DNA of 15,620 bases from Acanthamoeba castellanii str. Neff (taxonomy: Eukaryota; Discosea; Longamoebia; Acanthamoebidae): NCBI RefSeq assembly GCF_000313135.1, contig NW_004457333.1, forward strand, positions 12,141 through 27,760, given 5' to 3'. The position numbers and the translations under genes were made by a program. The notes beneath the pieces are model-generated. The model was not told where the DNA came from and searched no databases. It saw only the letters and a list, made by a program, of their open reading frames with translations. This document shows positions 1 through 8,534 of this stretch, piece after piece (within the stretch, counting starts at the first letter, position 1; every line of letters starts with the position of its first letter).

Positions 1-1357
1 GTGCCCCACGAAGTTGGGTCAGCTTCTTTGCTCAATGAGCGAACTGCCCGGGGGGAGAGGAAAACACACCAAACTCGAACCAATACCACCCGTTGGAGCT
101 GACAGGTGAACCGTACTCAGATGGAACTGACTCGAAGTTGTTTTGCAAATCGAAAACTTGGACAGCGGTTGAATCAGCTGCAGGTTGGGGGTCAAAAGTC
201 AGGCATTTGTCTCATTTTTCGAAGCAATGCCCCTAATCGCGATTGGAGAAGGTACCGAGGGGCGCTTGCGTGACAAATTTCCACATGCGCAAGCCGCTCA
301 TGGCCGAGACCTCCAGCACTCCGTCAGGGGGGTAGGCATACCACCCTGAGGTCGTGTCTCTCTGATTAAGAGGGACATGAGCGACTCCAAACTGCAAGCT
401 TCATGATAGGGGAGGTCATACGCGGTTCGGCGATGAAGGGGCGCCAGCAGCATCGATCGTCTGGCACGAAAAACCGGTAAAGTTTCCGTTCACGCCAGTC
501 TCATTACCGTACATGCCAATGCCGATGCTGGTCGTCTCGGGGTAAAGGACTGGAGTGCGAGTCAAAATATATAAATGTTCAGCGTGGCATATGAGTGGCT
601 GAGCAAGAGCATCGAATGTCACGCACCAATATCGTGGTAGCCGGCTTCAAGGATGGAGGCCACATCGAAGTACGTTCCACCCAAACGCACCTGATGGAGA
701 TGAATACTCGAGGCCCGTGTCTGTCTATCCTCAGTGTAGCAAGGCGAGGATGTGTTGGCCCAACACTGGTCCAAATTGTTCGGGTCACACCCACCAGCCT
801 GGACTGGAAGCCAAAAAGCCCATCCAATGGCAATGAGCGCCGCGAGTGGGACAGAACAAGAGCTGGGTGTGAAGCTCGTACTAAGTGCCGCGTCCCACCA
901 GGCCGCAGCCTGCGCGCCGTCACTCTTGGTGCCGTTGAGGGTGACGTTGGGCAAGCCGGCCAGCGTGCGGTAGAGATTGAACTGGTCGAGCACGTTCTCC
1001 GGCACCAGCTCCTGCACTCCGCCCGCCCGCCCAAGGTTTAGGTACACACTCGCGGATATTGGTTGAGGTGGTGAATTTCGTTCATGGCGGAGCAGACAAG
1101 ACGGAGAACGTGGACGTGAACGACTAAGGAAGGGGAACCTGCATGACGCCCGGCCCCCCTGTGGCGCAGTCGAGAGAGCTGCCTAGCCACTGAGGGGTGG
1201 GTTGACTCTGGTAAAGAGCGCGAGCGTTCCACACGGCGCACGCCTCGTTGAAGGTACGGGAGACGCTTCCTTCGACGCCCGAGATAAAAAGTGGCGCCAG
1301 CATAACCACTGCGACCACAACGAAGAGCCGAACGGTTGGGGTCATGGTGGCCTGCAT
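1..1357 (-). CDS. Secreted CAP/SCP-domain protein, 3' end beyond window
   Basis: Exons read on the minus strand: 1357-1139, 1011-627, 549-422, 391-256, 177-70 and 43-1 (open at the edge); all phases agree. Residues 1-30 are a signal peptide (MTPTVRLFVVVAVVM core, cleavage near VEG), so the product is secreted or enters the secretory path. The motif FNLYRTLAGLPNV, then a CYTED segment, then VLYPETTSIGIGMYGN and WYAYPPDGVLEV, follow in order the landmarks of the bacterial-style CAP family (YRALAG, WxCYT, GHRRWLLYP, vAYPPxG). CAP proteins are extracellular; the biochemical role of this one is unknown. The family's LSH and GHRRW histidines are not kept in place: the matching stretches read LSTS and GYHDI. 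The short introns 421-392 and 69-44 are unusual. Family assignment is good; exact exon edges, especially 1139/1011 and the last two, are less certain. Confidence 0.72.
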
Positions 1358-1531
1358 GGTGTGTGCTGGAGTAAAGAAAAGCGCAGAGGTGCTGAGCTCT
1401 GGGAAACCAGGTGCCGCCGGTTCGGGCAGCGCAATAATGAAAACTGGCCACTCCAACCAATGGGAAGAGCAGAGCAATATAGGACGGAACAGAAGAGAAG
1501 GGAAATGGAAAGGAAAACTAATCAAAAACTG

Positions 1532-2694
1532 TCAGGGGAGCACTTGGTCTTTGCGCCGTAGAATCACAGCGCCAGCATGCCCGCCACAGCCAGACGCGGG
1601 CTTGATGAGAACAGCGAACGAGGTGCCGGAGCCCTCGCTGTCCGAGGTAGGCGGGCACTCATTCTCCTGCTGGTAGTTGATCTTGATCTGACGGAAGGCC
1701 GTGCCATCTCCGACTGGTCCCGCTCCTCTGGTGAGTGACTGGGACCATGTCTTGCTCATTCGCGATAAGCAGCTTGCGCGGAAAGGAACGTACAAGACTG
1801 GCGCTTGCTGGGCGGCTGCACTGGTGCGCATGTGCCGCTGACAACTGTGAAGGTTAGGGCGTGGTGCCTTCAATGCGACGAGCAATGTCTAATTCGAGGG
1901 TTCCGTCCAGGTGCGCGCATCCTGAACGACGCACAACGTTGATGAGTGTGAGTGAATGCCACGCACGCGCGCACGCACGCTCATGACGAGGTACCTGATA
2001 GTTGGATGGAGCCGTAGGTGTTCCTCCCCGTGGCGGTGAAGCGAATTGAAGACGAGGCGCTAAGCTTGAGGTCGCCCAAGAACGTCGGCGGTGTGCTCCC
2101 TGCGTTTATAGTCTGGCGCGTCGATGAGTGAGCATGGGCCAATGGCAGAGTGTGTGATCAATGGGCGGTCGCAGTGGTGAGGAACGAACCTCACCGAGCT
2201 CAAGACTGCCGCCCAAAAGCCAAGTTCCATTCTCGCACTTGGCTGGCTGGCCCCCAAGATCAGCAGGGTACGGCCCACAACGCTTGCAGTCTTCCCGGCA
2301 AGACAACACAGTCTCAGTAGGCTCCTGGCAGAACCCGTTCCCGCACTCAACGAGAGCTGTGCAGCACGCAAGCAATGCTTGATTATTGCACACACACGGA
2401 GAGGAGAGAGAGAGGGAGAGAGGGTCAATACAACGACTGGTGGTGTCACCACGATGTGGAAAGAGAGAAGCAAATCAGCTGATCAGAGCCGATTGCGTTG
2501 CGACGTTGTCCACACCGGCCAGCGCGCGATAGAGATTGAATTGGTCGGTGAGTTGGTCTTCGGGACTAACGCGGGCGTTCCACACGGCCGGCACGCCTGG
2601 GTGTAGGTCCGGGAGGTGCCTCCCTCCACGCCAGCACCAGCGATGCCACGACGACAACGACAAGCCAGAGCGGTACGGTCGGAGCCAACGGCAT
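1532..2694 (-). CDS. Secreted Cys-rich protein with CAP-like 5' end; frame broken
   Basis: Likely exons: 2694-2516, 2356-2195, 2099-1995, 1921-1794, 1713-1532 (stop TGA at 1532-1534). It starts with a hydrophobic signal (LWLVVVVASLVLA), then GVEGGTSRTYTQAC, AVWNAR and DQFNLYRALA, closely matching the start of the CAP gene at 1357. After the first CAP helix the sequence departs: a Cys-rich stretch (ECGNGFCQEPTETVLSCREDC spaced like CGNGxC...C..DC modules), then a beta-type region with CENGTWLLGGSLEL, GDLKLSASSSIRF and LDGTLELDI, and a C-terminal part with NECPPTSDSEGSG. Continuity needs one extra base at each of three places (about 2637-2642, 2599-2603 and 1857-1859), all in runs of G or C. 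With those three bases every exon phase agrees and the product would be about 252 residues. It is therefore either a young pseudogene or an intact gene with sequence errors. Function unknown. Confidence 0.55.
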
Positions 2695-2896
2695 TGCCTT
2701 TGTCTGTGGGGGGACTGCTTTCCAAGGTCGGTGAGGCTTCTTGTCCCTCCCGGAAACAGGAAAGCTAAACTAACCAACCAATGGGGCCAGCTCAATAAAA
2801 AGCCAACTGCCCCATATTAGGAAATTCGAAGAAAAGAAGGGAAATGATAGAAACAGAAGATTAAAATCGAGAAAAAGAAAAAACACATACCAATCA
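2695..2896. promoter_or_regulatory. Divergent intergenic region
   Basis: About 200 bases separate the ATG of the Cys-rich gene (minus, 2694) from that of the Tom40-like gene (plus, 2897). It must hold both promoters and both 5' untranslated regions. The part next to the plus gene (2820-2890) is purine-rich and AT-rich compared with the coding DNA. I see no clear TATA box. Confidence 0.4.
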
Positions 2897-4597
2897 ATGG
2901 AGGAAGAGTTGCGTTTTGAAGATGACCAGCGAGACCAGCCGGGACCAAACCCGGGTCCCTACGACCTGCTTGATCAGCGGGCTGCCGGTGCCTCTTCCGC
3001 GCTCTCTCCCTACACATTTTAATCTCTTTATGTGTTCGCTGACTGTCTCGCGCGTGGTCTCACAGATATTCTCAACTTCCCGAACATGCTCAACTTTGGC
3101 CCTTGTCGACGCACTCTCGTACTCCAGCCCCGTGCGTGTCTTTCTGGTGCCCTCGCGTGGTGCCAATGTTGTGTTTTGTTTTGTTGGGCAGGGTTGGCCG
3201 TTTCAGCGGTCGGTGCGGTTGATGTTGCTGCCGCCGTTGCCCTATCCCATCGCGGGCTTCACCTACTGCTCCACGCCACTCACCCCGACGACCAGCCCTG
3301 CGGACGGCGCGGACGTCGCTGCTGGCCAAGCGCCCCTGCCGCCCGGCCACAGCTTCCTCCTCTCAGGCGAGGTATGCTGACCAACACAGGTCCTCTTCTC
3401 TTCTTTTCGACGTCGTCGCTTTGACGAAAAAATGGGACTCGGTGGAATAACAGGTGTCCAGCGAAGGCACGGCAGAGGCGATGTACATCCACAAGATAGG
3501 AAAGCGGTGGAGCTTCAAAAACCTGATCGTCAGCTCCCTCACACCGTCTGTGCCTATCGTACGACACACGCGACACACGCGATGACACACGCGATTACAC
3601 TTTCATCATGCGCATCTCCTCCATGCGACTCACGATAGTGCATTTGATGTGATCTTACCTTGCCCTACGCAGTTCCTCAGTTCAATGAAGTACAGCGGAT
3701 CGGCAACTACTTCGCGCTTCACCTACACCACCGACAAGCACATCTTCCTCCTCAACAACCTCACCGTACGATGTCCCTCCTGTCGGCGAACCTTGGCACT
3801 CTACATACTTACTCCTTCCTTGCAGGCGATCACCACCAACTGGGCGCTCGGCGCCGAGCTCCTCTACTCGGTGGCCGAAGCCAAGCCCAGCTGTACCATT
3901 CCGCTTCTAATGCCGCTTTCTAGTCCACATTACATTAATGCTGTGCGGGCGCGTGGGGCAGTGTCCGTGGGCCTGCGCTACTTGAAGCGGGAGGGCTCGA
4001 CCAGCGACGCCACCACCGAGTTCACTATCGCCGCCGCTGTACCTCACCTCTATGACCTCTGTCCATCCAATCGAGTGACCCCTCACGCAGACACGTCACT
4101 CTCTCTCTATCTCTCTCTCTCTCTACTACTCAGGTCATGGGCCACATCCGAGCCACCTACACGCGTGAGATTTTCCGTTCTGTGCACCTTGCCACACGGT
4201 ACTCCACCACCCAGCGCAGGCACCAAGGGAAGGTGACACCACAGACCTGACACGTCAGCTCGTCCTGCCCTTGTTCAGGTATGAGTTCAACATGAACGAC
4301 CTGCACTCCCGAACTGCCGGCGGACTGGAGCTGCGCCCGACGCGCGACTTCCCTTACATCCTCAAGGCCAAGTTCGACACCGAGGTACCACCCGCCCCAC
4401 CACCAGCTGAGCTGTTACGAGGACCCTGGCCGACATGTACCCACACTGGCAACGATGTTCATCATCATCATCATCATCAGGATGGTGTTGGACTCGCGAT
4501 TGGACACAAGCTGGAGAACCAACGCGGGGCGTGGATGCTCGCCGTCAACTACGACCGCAGGAGCGGGCCACACATTGGCCTCAGCTTCCACTTCTGA
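2897..4597 (+). CDS. TOM40: Tom40-like mitochondrial import porin
   Basis: Ten exons: 2897-2987, 3066-3118, 3192-3371, 3454-3549, 3673-3765, 3826-3892, 3962-4038, 4134-4198, 4279-4384, 4481-4597; together 314 codons plus stop, the usual size for Tom40. In the family it forms the beta-barrel channel of the TOM complex in the mitochondrial outer membrane. An acidic N-terminus precedes PGPYDLLDQRAADILNF, which resembles the Tom40 PGxYDxL start. Later come TEAMYIHK-like strand sequence (EGTAEAMYIHKIGKRWSFK), a beta-strand FLSSMKYSGSATTSRFTY, TTNWALGAELLYS and SVGLRYL, as in the Tom40 'laLGgEl' and 'RY' strands, and a C-terminal strand ending IGLSFHF. There is no signal peptide or helical membrane segment, as expected. 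The join of exons 2 and 3 (3118/3192) is the weakest. VDAC, of the same porin superfamily, is the alternative; the N-terminus favours Tom40. Confidence 0.72.
4099..4124 (+). repeat. CT microsatellite in Tom40 intron 7
   Basis: (CT)n run with one AT interruption, just upstream of the splice acceptor at 4132-4133. It also serves as the polypyrimidine tract of that intron. Confidence 0.9.
4459..4479 (+). repeat. TCA trinucleotide repeat at a splice acceptor
   Basis: Seven perfect TCA copies run directly into the CAG acceptor of the last Tom40 intron. Each repeat unit plus a following G would make another CAG. Only the terminal one is followed by G, so the splice site sits exactly at the repeat end. 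Confidence 0.9.
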
Positions 4598-4687
4598 AAA
4601 AGCGCGCCCCAGCGCTCTGTGCGCAATCCCCCAAAGTACCACGTAAATGGAACAGTATAAGGAATGCAAGGCGCAAACTGGGTACAT
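4598..4687. other. Convergent 3' intergenic region
   Basis: Only 90 bases lie between the Tom40 stop (4597) and the enoyl-CoA hydratase stop (4688, minus), so the two 3' untranslated regions probably overlap. No AATAAA signal is visible on either strand. Confidence 0.5.
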
Positions 4688-6356
4688 TCACGACACGATC
4701 CAGGAGGGCTTGCGCTTCTCGAGGAAGGCCGACAGACCCTCCTGGCCCTCCTTCGACACTCGGATGCGCGCAATCTCGCTCGCCAGCTGCTCCTGTGGTA
4801 CCGAACGGGGACCCAAGTGATCGTCAGCTCCACAGGAGTGATGAACAAAGAGAGACAAAGGAGGAGCGAGGTGGGGTGGTGGTGCCTTGACGTCCGAGAG
4901 GCCTTCGCCCTTCTTGGGAGACCCCAGGGAGTGGTAGACGTTGTTGATCAGTTGCTTGCACGAACGCATCGCCGCCGGCGAGTTGGCCTTGATCTCCTGC
5001 TCGGTGTGTGTGCGTGTGCGTGTGACAGCGTGAGGCCCCGTGGACAAAGACCTTAGTGTCATTAAGTGGGGAGCTCGTACGGTGAGCACCGAGTCGACGG
5101 CCTTGTCCAGCTCCTCGACCGTTTCGAAGGAACCCTGGATCAGTCCCAAGCGAGTCGCTTCGGTTGCGTAGAATCGCTCGCCTGGTTGTGGATAGGTGGG
5201 TGACGGGTGATGGGTGAAGAGTCAGGCGCCAGCCGATCGGTGCAGGCGCTGGAAGTTTGACAAACTGTAAAGCGAGGGATGGGGTGGGGTACCGGTCAGG
5301 AAGTAGCGTGAGCAGTTGCCCTTGCCGATCTTCATCATCACAAAGGGCGAGATCACCGCGGGAATGAGGCCGAGCTTCACCTCGGTGAACCCAAACACGG
5401 CCTTGTTGACCTGCGAGCCCACAGCCGAGGTTCACCACATCAACGCTCAGTTAAGTATTCACTCTCCGACGTGCATGATGCCTTGCTTCAAGGCCGCACA
5501 CGAGAAGAGAGAGAGAGAGAGAGGAGCGCACGGAGAAGGCAAAGTCGCAGGCGGAAACGAGGCCCGAACCGCCGCCGATGGCGTTGCCGTTGATGCGGCC
5601 GATGACGGGCATGGGGCACGCGTAGATGGAATTGAACATGTCGAACAGCTTGTGCGAGTCCAGCTCGTTCTCCTTCTGCTCGAAAGTTGCACCACCACAA
5701 CCAATGATCAATGACGTTTGAAAAAAAAACCCCATGTTTGATCACCTCTCAGGGTGATGTGACGAAAGAATGGAAGAGTGGCGACGAACCTGGGTGTAGG
5801 AGGCCATCTTCTTCATCCAGTTGAGGTCGGCACCGGCCGAGAAGGACTTGCCGTTGCCGGTCAACACCACCGCACGAAACTGTGCAGTATGGCCGCGCAA
5901 GGATAATAAATAATCAAAAATTGATTTGAATAAAATAAAAATAATGATTATAATCATGAAAAAATAATGTGGTGCACCTTCTCTTGGGCAGCGTCGCGCT
6001 GGATGGTGCGGAAGGCGTCGGTGATTTCGCCGATGACCAGCTCGTTGAAGGCGTTGTGCGTGTCTGGCCGATTGAGCGACACCCATCGCACTTCGCCCTT
6101 GTCCTCCACCTGAAGTGCAGATCGTTTGGTCCAAATCCCCCTCGGTCAGGCCTTCCTCGGCACAAATCTTGCAGCTGCTGGTGCCGATCAGATGTAGATG
6201 GGAGGCACAACGTACATTGATGAAATCATACTTCTGTTTCACCTCAGTGCTGGCAGCCGCTGTGGTAAAGGCCCGGCGACCGAAGCACGACCGCACTGCC
6301 TGCCCAGCCGGCACCGCCCCTCTGCCCGCCACCACCTTCAACGTGGCACGCCTCAT
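4688..6356 (-). CDS. AUH: Methylglutaconyl-CoA hydratase-like enoyl-CoA hydratase, mitochondrial
   Basis: Eight exons: 6356-6216, 6109-5978, 5879-5790, 5675-5532, 5410-5293, 5181-5081, 4996-4892, 4792-4688; all phases agree, giving 311 residues, normal for the crotonase family. Residues 1-35 are Arg-rich without acid (MRRATLKVVAGRG, CFGRRAFTTAAAS), a mitochondrial presequence. Then come SLNRPDTHNAFNELV, the oxyanion-hole block SFSAGADLNWMKKM, the second oxyanion block INGNAIGGGSGLVSACD, the Glu-containing block FGFTEVKLGLIPAVISPFV, the block SRYFLTGERFYATEATRLGL, and the tail SAFLEKRKPSW. ADLNWM with TEVKLGLIPAVISPFV is typical of methylglutaconyl-CoA hydratases of leucine breakdown (AUH/LiuC type), which interconvert 3-methylglutaconyl-CoA and HMG-CoA. 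Another mitochondrial enoyl-CoA hydratase is the alternative. The start of exon 4 could be 5678. Confidence 0.85.
5507..5522. repeat. GA microsatellite in hydratase intron 4
   Basis: A pure (GA)8 run lies just inside the intron between exons 4 and 5 of the enoyl-CoA hydratase gene. On the transcribed strand it reads as CT. Confidence 0.9.
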
Positions 6357-6547
6357 CCCTTCTCTTCTTGAGTGCAAATCTAATCTGTGGATTTATTTTT
6401 TTATTTTTGAAGCCATTTCTTTTTTCCCGGCCCAATGGGCAAGCCCGAAAGAAGTCGGAAGTGACCGCAGCTGTCGGTTGTGCAACTCCTCTCTCTTTCT
6501 TTCGCTTGTTTTGGGTCACGCCAGAATAGCAAAAGAAGAAACTGTTG
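6357..6547. promoter_or_regulatory. Bidirectional promoter region, hydratase / gamma-glutamyl hydrolase
   Basis: 191 bases separate two divergent start codons (6356 minus, 6548 plus). A T-rich run sits at 6389-6425, and CT-rich sequence lies close to the plus start (6487-6510). No canonical TATA box is obvious. Both genes probably share this region. Confidence 0.5.
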
Positions 6548-8431
6548 ATGATGAAGAGGATGCCGCAAGTCGTATTACTCGTGGTGTGCGCGTTGGTCTG
6601 CGTAGCAGTTGCGAATGCGACGGTCGTGGACGGACTGGGCGACCAGGTGCACAACGCCCGACCCATTGTCGGGGTGATGGCCCAGCCCACCTACGCCGAC
6701 CCCCAGTACAAGGGACTCGGCCGCACCTACCTCGCCGCCGCCTACGTCAAATGGTTCGAACCTCCCCCCCCCTCTTCCCCTTCCCTTTTCCTCTTCGTTT
6801 TCTCTATTTGACGACGTTGCCTTCATTTTTTTGTTTTGCTCTCCGGGGGCATATAACATGTTGCAGGCTTGAGAGTGCGGGCGCTCGCGTGGTCGCTGTG
6901 CAGTACCGACACCCACACTTCGCCAGCAGCCTGCGCAGTGCCGCCTGATATGTGTGGGCGGAGGGGGAGCTAATGAGGGTTTCTTCTTTCTCGTGACTGA
7001 CCAGATACGACCTGCCCGAGCCGCAGCTGGTCCGCTTGCTGCAGAGCATCAACGGTACGCGGCCGCGCTGATGGTCGTCCACTCGATGAGTGGCGGGAGA
7101 GAAGCACCGGCATGTTCTGTGCCTCATGTGCGTGTTGTGTGCGTGTTGTGTGTGTGTGTGTGTGTGTGGTATTCTTCTGAAATCGCATCAGGTGTGGTGT
7201 TTCCGGGTGGAGAGCTCGACATCCCGGGCTCACACTACCAGAACACCAGCCAGTTCATCTACAACTGGGCGATCAAGGTCCGCTTCCACTCCTTCTCCTC
7301 CTCCTCCATTGCAATTGCACAGCGAACTGACGTGACGAGCGCGAGCGGCCGCCCGGTATGTGCAGCAAAACGAGGCCGGAAACTATTTCCCTCTCTGGGG
7401 CACTTGCCAGGGCTTCGAGCAAATGGCGATCATGGCCTCCGGCGACGATTCGATCCTGACCGAGTTCCAGGCCGAGAACCTCACCCTCGCCCTCGACTTC
7501 AGCTCGGCGGCCGCGCACAGGTGAGACCTCTGGTGGTCTACCCGAGAGACAGCGCACCGCCTCCGAATCGCTCACGATCTCTCCGTCTCTTGTGGTCAGT
7601 CGTCTGTACGGTTCGATGGAAAAGCGCATCGTGGACATCTTCAGGAACCAGGCCGTCGCGCAAAACCTGCACCAGCTCGGACTCGCCCCCGACCTCTATG
7701 CCCGTACGCCACATTTTTTTCTGCACGCGACGTGCGTGTGACACGGTGGTGCAGTGGGTGTGCGTGCGTGCATGTGCGCGCTCAGTCACTGACTCAGTTA
7801 CCGTGGGCACAGACAACGAAAGGTTCCGCTCGACGTGGGACATTCTGTCGACCAACGAAGATCGCCGGGGTTGGACGTTCATCTCGTCGATGGAGAGCAA
7901 GAAGCACCCCTTCTACGCCACCCAGTACCACCCCGAGCGTAACGCCTAGTACGGACCGGCCACACACACACGCATAAGCACACGCACACGCACACGCACA
8001 CGCACACGCACACGACACGCACTCTCTCTGCACGTCTCTTCTGAGGGCTGTCCTGCTCACGCACACATGATGTCTTGTTCTCCGATGGTGCAGCGAGTGG
8101 GACCGTGAGGAGGCCCTGATCCACTCGGCTGATGCTGTGGCGGCCATGCAGGCCCTCTCCAATTTCCTCGTCAGGTCCTGATCCCTTGTCCACGCTCACA
8201 CATTTTCGACTGTGCGTGTGCGTGTGCGTGTGCGTGTGCGTGTGCGTGTGCGTGTGCGTGTGCGGTGGTGTAACTAACATTGGGAAAAACACGGAGCGCA
8301 GTGAGGCCAGAAAGAGCGCGAACACGTTTGCGAACAAGAGCGAGGAGTACGCCTCGCTGATCTACAACTTCGCTCCGCTGTACACGCCCAGAATCGACCG
8401 CTACTACGAACAGGTCTACTTCTGGAAATAG
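6548..8431 (+). CDS. GGH: Gamma-glutamyl hydrolase, secreted/lysosomal
   Basis: Nine exons: 6548-6753, 6867-6902, 7005-7054, 7192-7277, 7366-7520, 7600-7703, 7813-7948, 8094-8174, 8302-8431; phases agree throughout, giving 327 residues, close to animal and plant GGH. The enzyme removes gamma-linked glutamates from poly-glutamyl folates (class I glutamine amidotransferase-like, peptidase C26). Residues 1-25 are a signal peptide (VVLLVVCALVCVAVANA), fitting lysosome, vacuole or secretion. Motifs in order: RPIVGVMAQPT, YVKWLESAGARVV, YDLPEPQLVRLLQSING, GVVFPGGELD, FPLWGTCQGFE (nucleophile Cys about 140), FISSMES, YATQYHPERNAYEW (catalytic His about 252), and the tail LIYNFAPLYT. ATGs at 6551 and 6560 are possible starts in the same frame. 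Introns 3, 7 and 8 carry GT- or AC-type repeats. Confidence 0.92.
7147..7168 (+). repeat. TG microsatellite in GGH intron 3
   Basis: Eleven perfect TG copies within the intron between 7054 and 7192, 23 bases upstream of the acceptor. Confidence 0.9.
7977..8016 (+). repeat. CACACG hexanucleotide array, GGH intron 7
   Basis: About six near-perfect copies of CACACG in the intron just before exon 8 (8094-8174). An interrupted CA run precedes them at 7961-7971. The unit is the reverse complement of the array in the next intron. Confidence 0.9.
8211..8264 (+). repeat. TGTGCG hexanucleotide array, GGH intron 8
   Basis: Nine copies of TGTGCG in the intron between exons 8 and 9. The array is complementary to the CACACG array in intron 7, so the two could pair in the pre-mRNA across exon 8. 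A TAACTAAC-like branch site (8270-8277) lies just downstream. Confidence 0.92.
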
Positions 8432-8534
8432 ACCTACTGGCCCAGTTCGCGCATGAATCGCCACACTCGCGGCTTAGGTTCCGTGCCACCCGGGTGCAGG
8501 TATTGTTGTTTTATGAGCTCATCGATGAGGTGTG
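8432..8534. other. Convergent 3' intergenic region
   Basis: 103 bases between the gamma-glutamyl hydrolase stop (8431) and the stop of the hybrid-binding-domain gene (8535, minus). No separate gene is seen. Confidence 0.5.

Noticed and set aside
1137..1210. A short ATG-start frame continuing from the CAP signal exon to 1124 as a separate small protein.
   Set aside because: It ends by reading into the intron; a GTTCCC donor and a phase-matched acceptor at 1012 give a better CAP protein.
2897..4597. VDAC rather than Tom40 for the porin gene.
   Set aside because: Length and strand motifs fit both, but the acidic N-terminus with PGPYDLL fits Tom40 better. Kept as the stated alternative.
6954..7949. 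A 331-codon open frame on the plus strand, the second longest in the window.
   Set aside because: It runs straight through several introns of the gamma-glutamyl hydrolase gene; only part matches true exons and the rest is intronic repeat translated.
7977..8264. CRISPR-like or telomeric array from regular hexamer repeats.
   Set aside because: There are no spacers, the unit is six bases, and the arrays sit inside introns of a eukaryotic gene; they are simple microsatellites.
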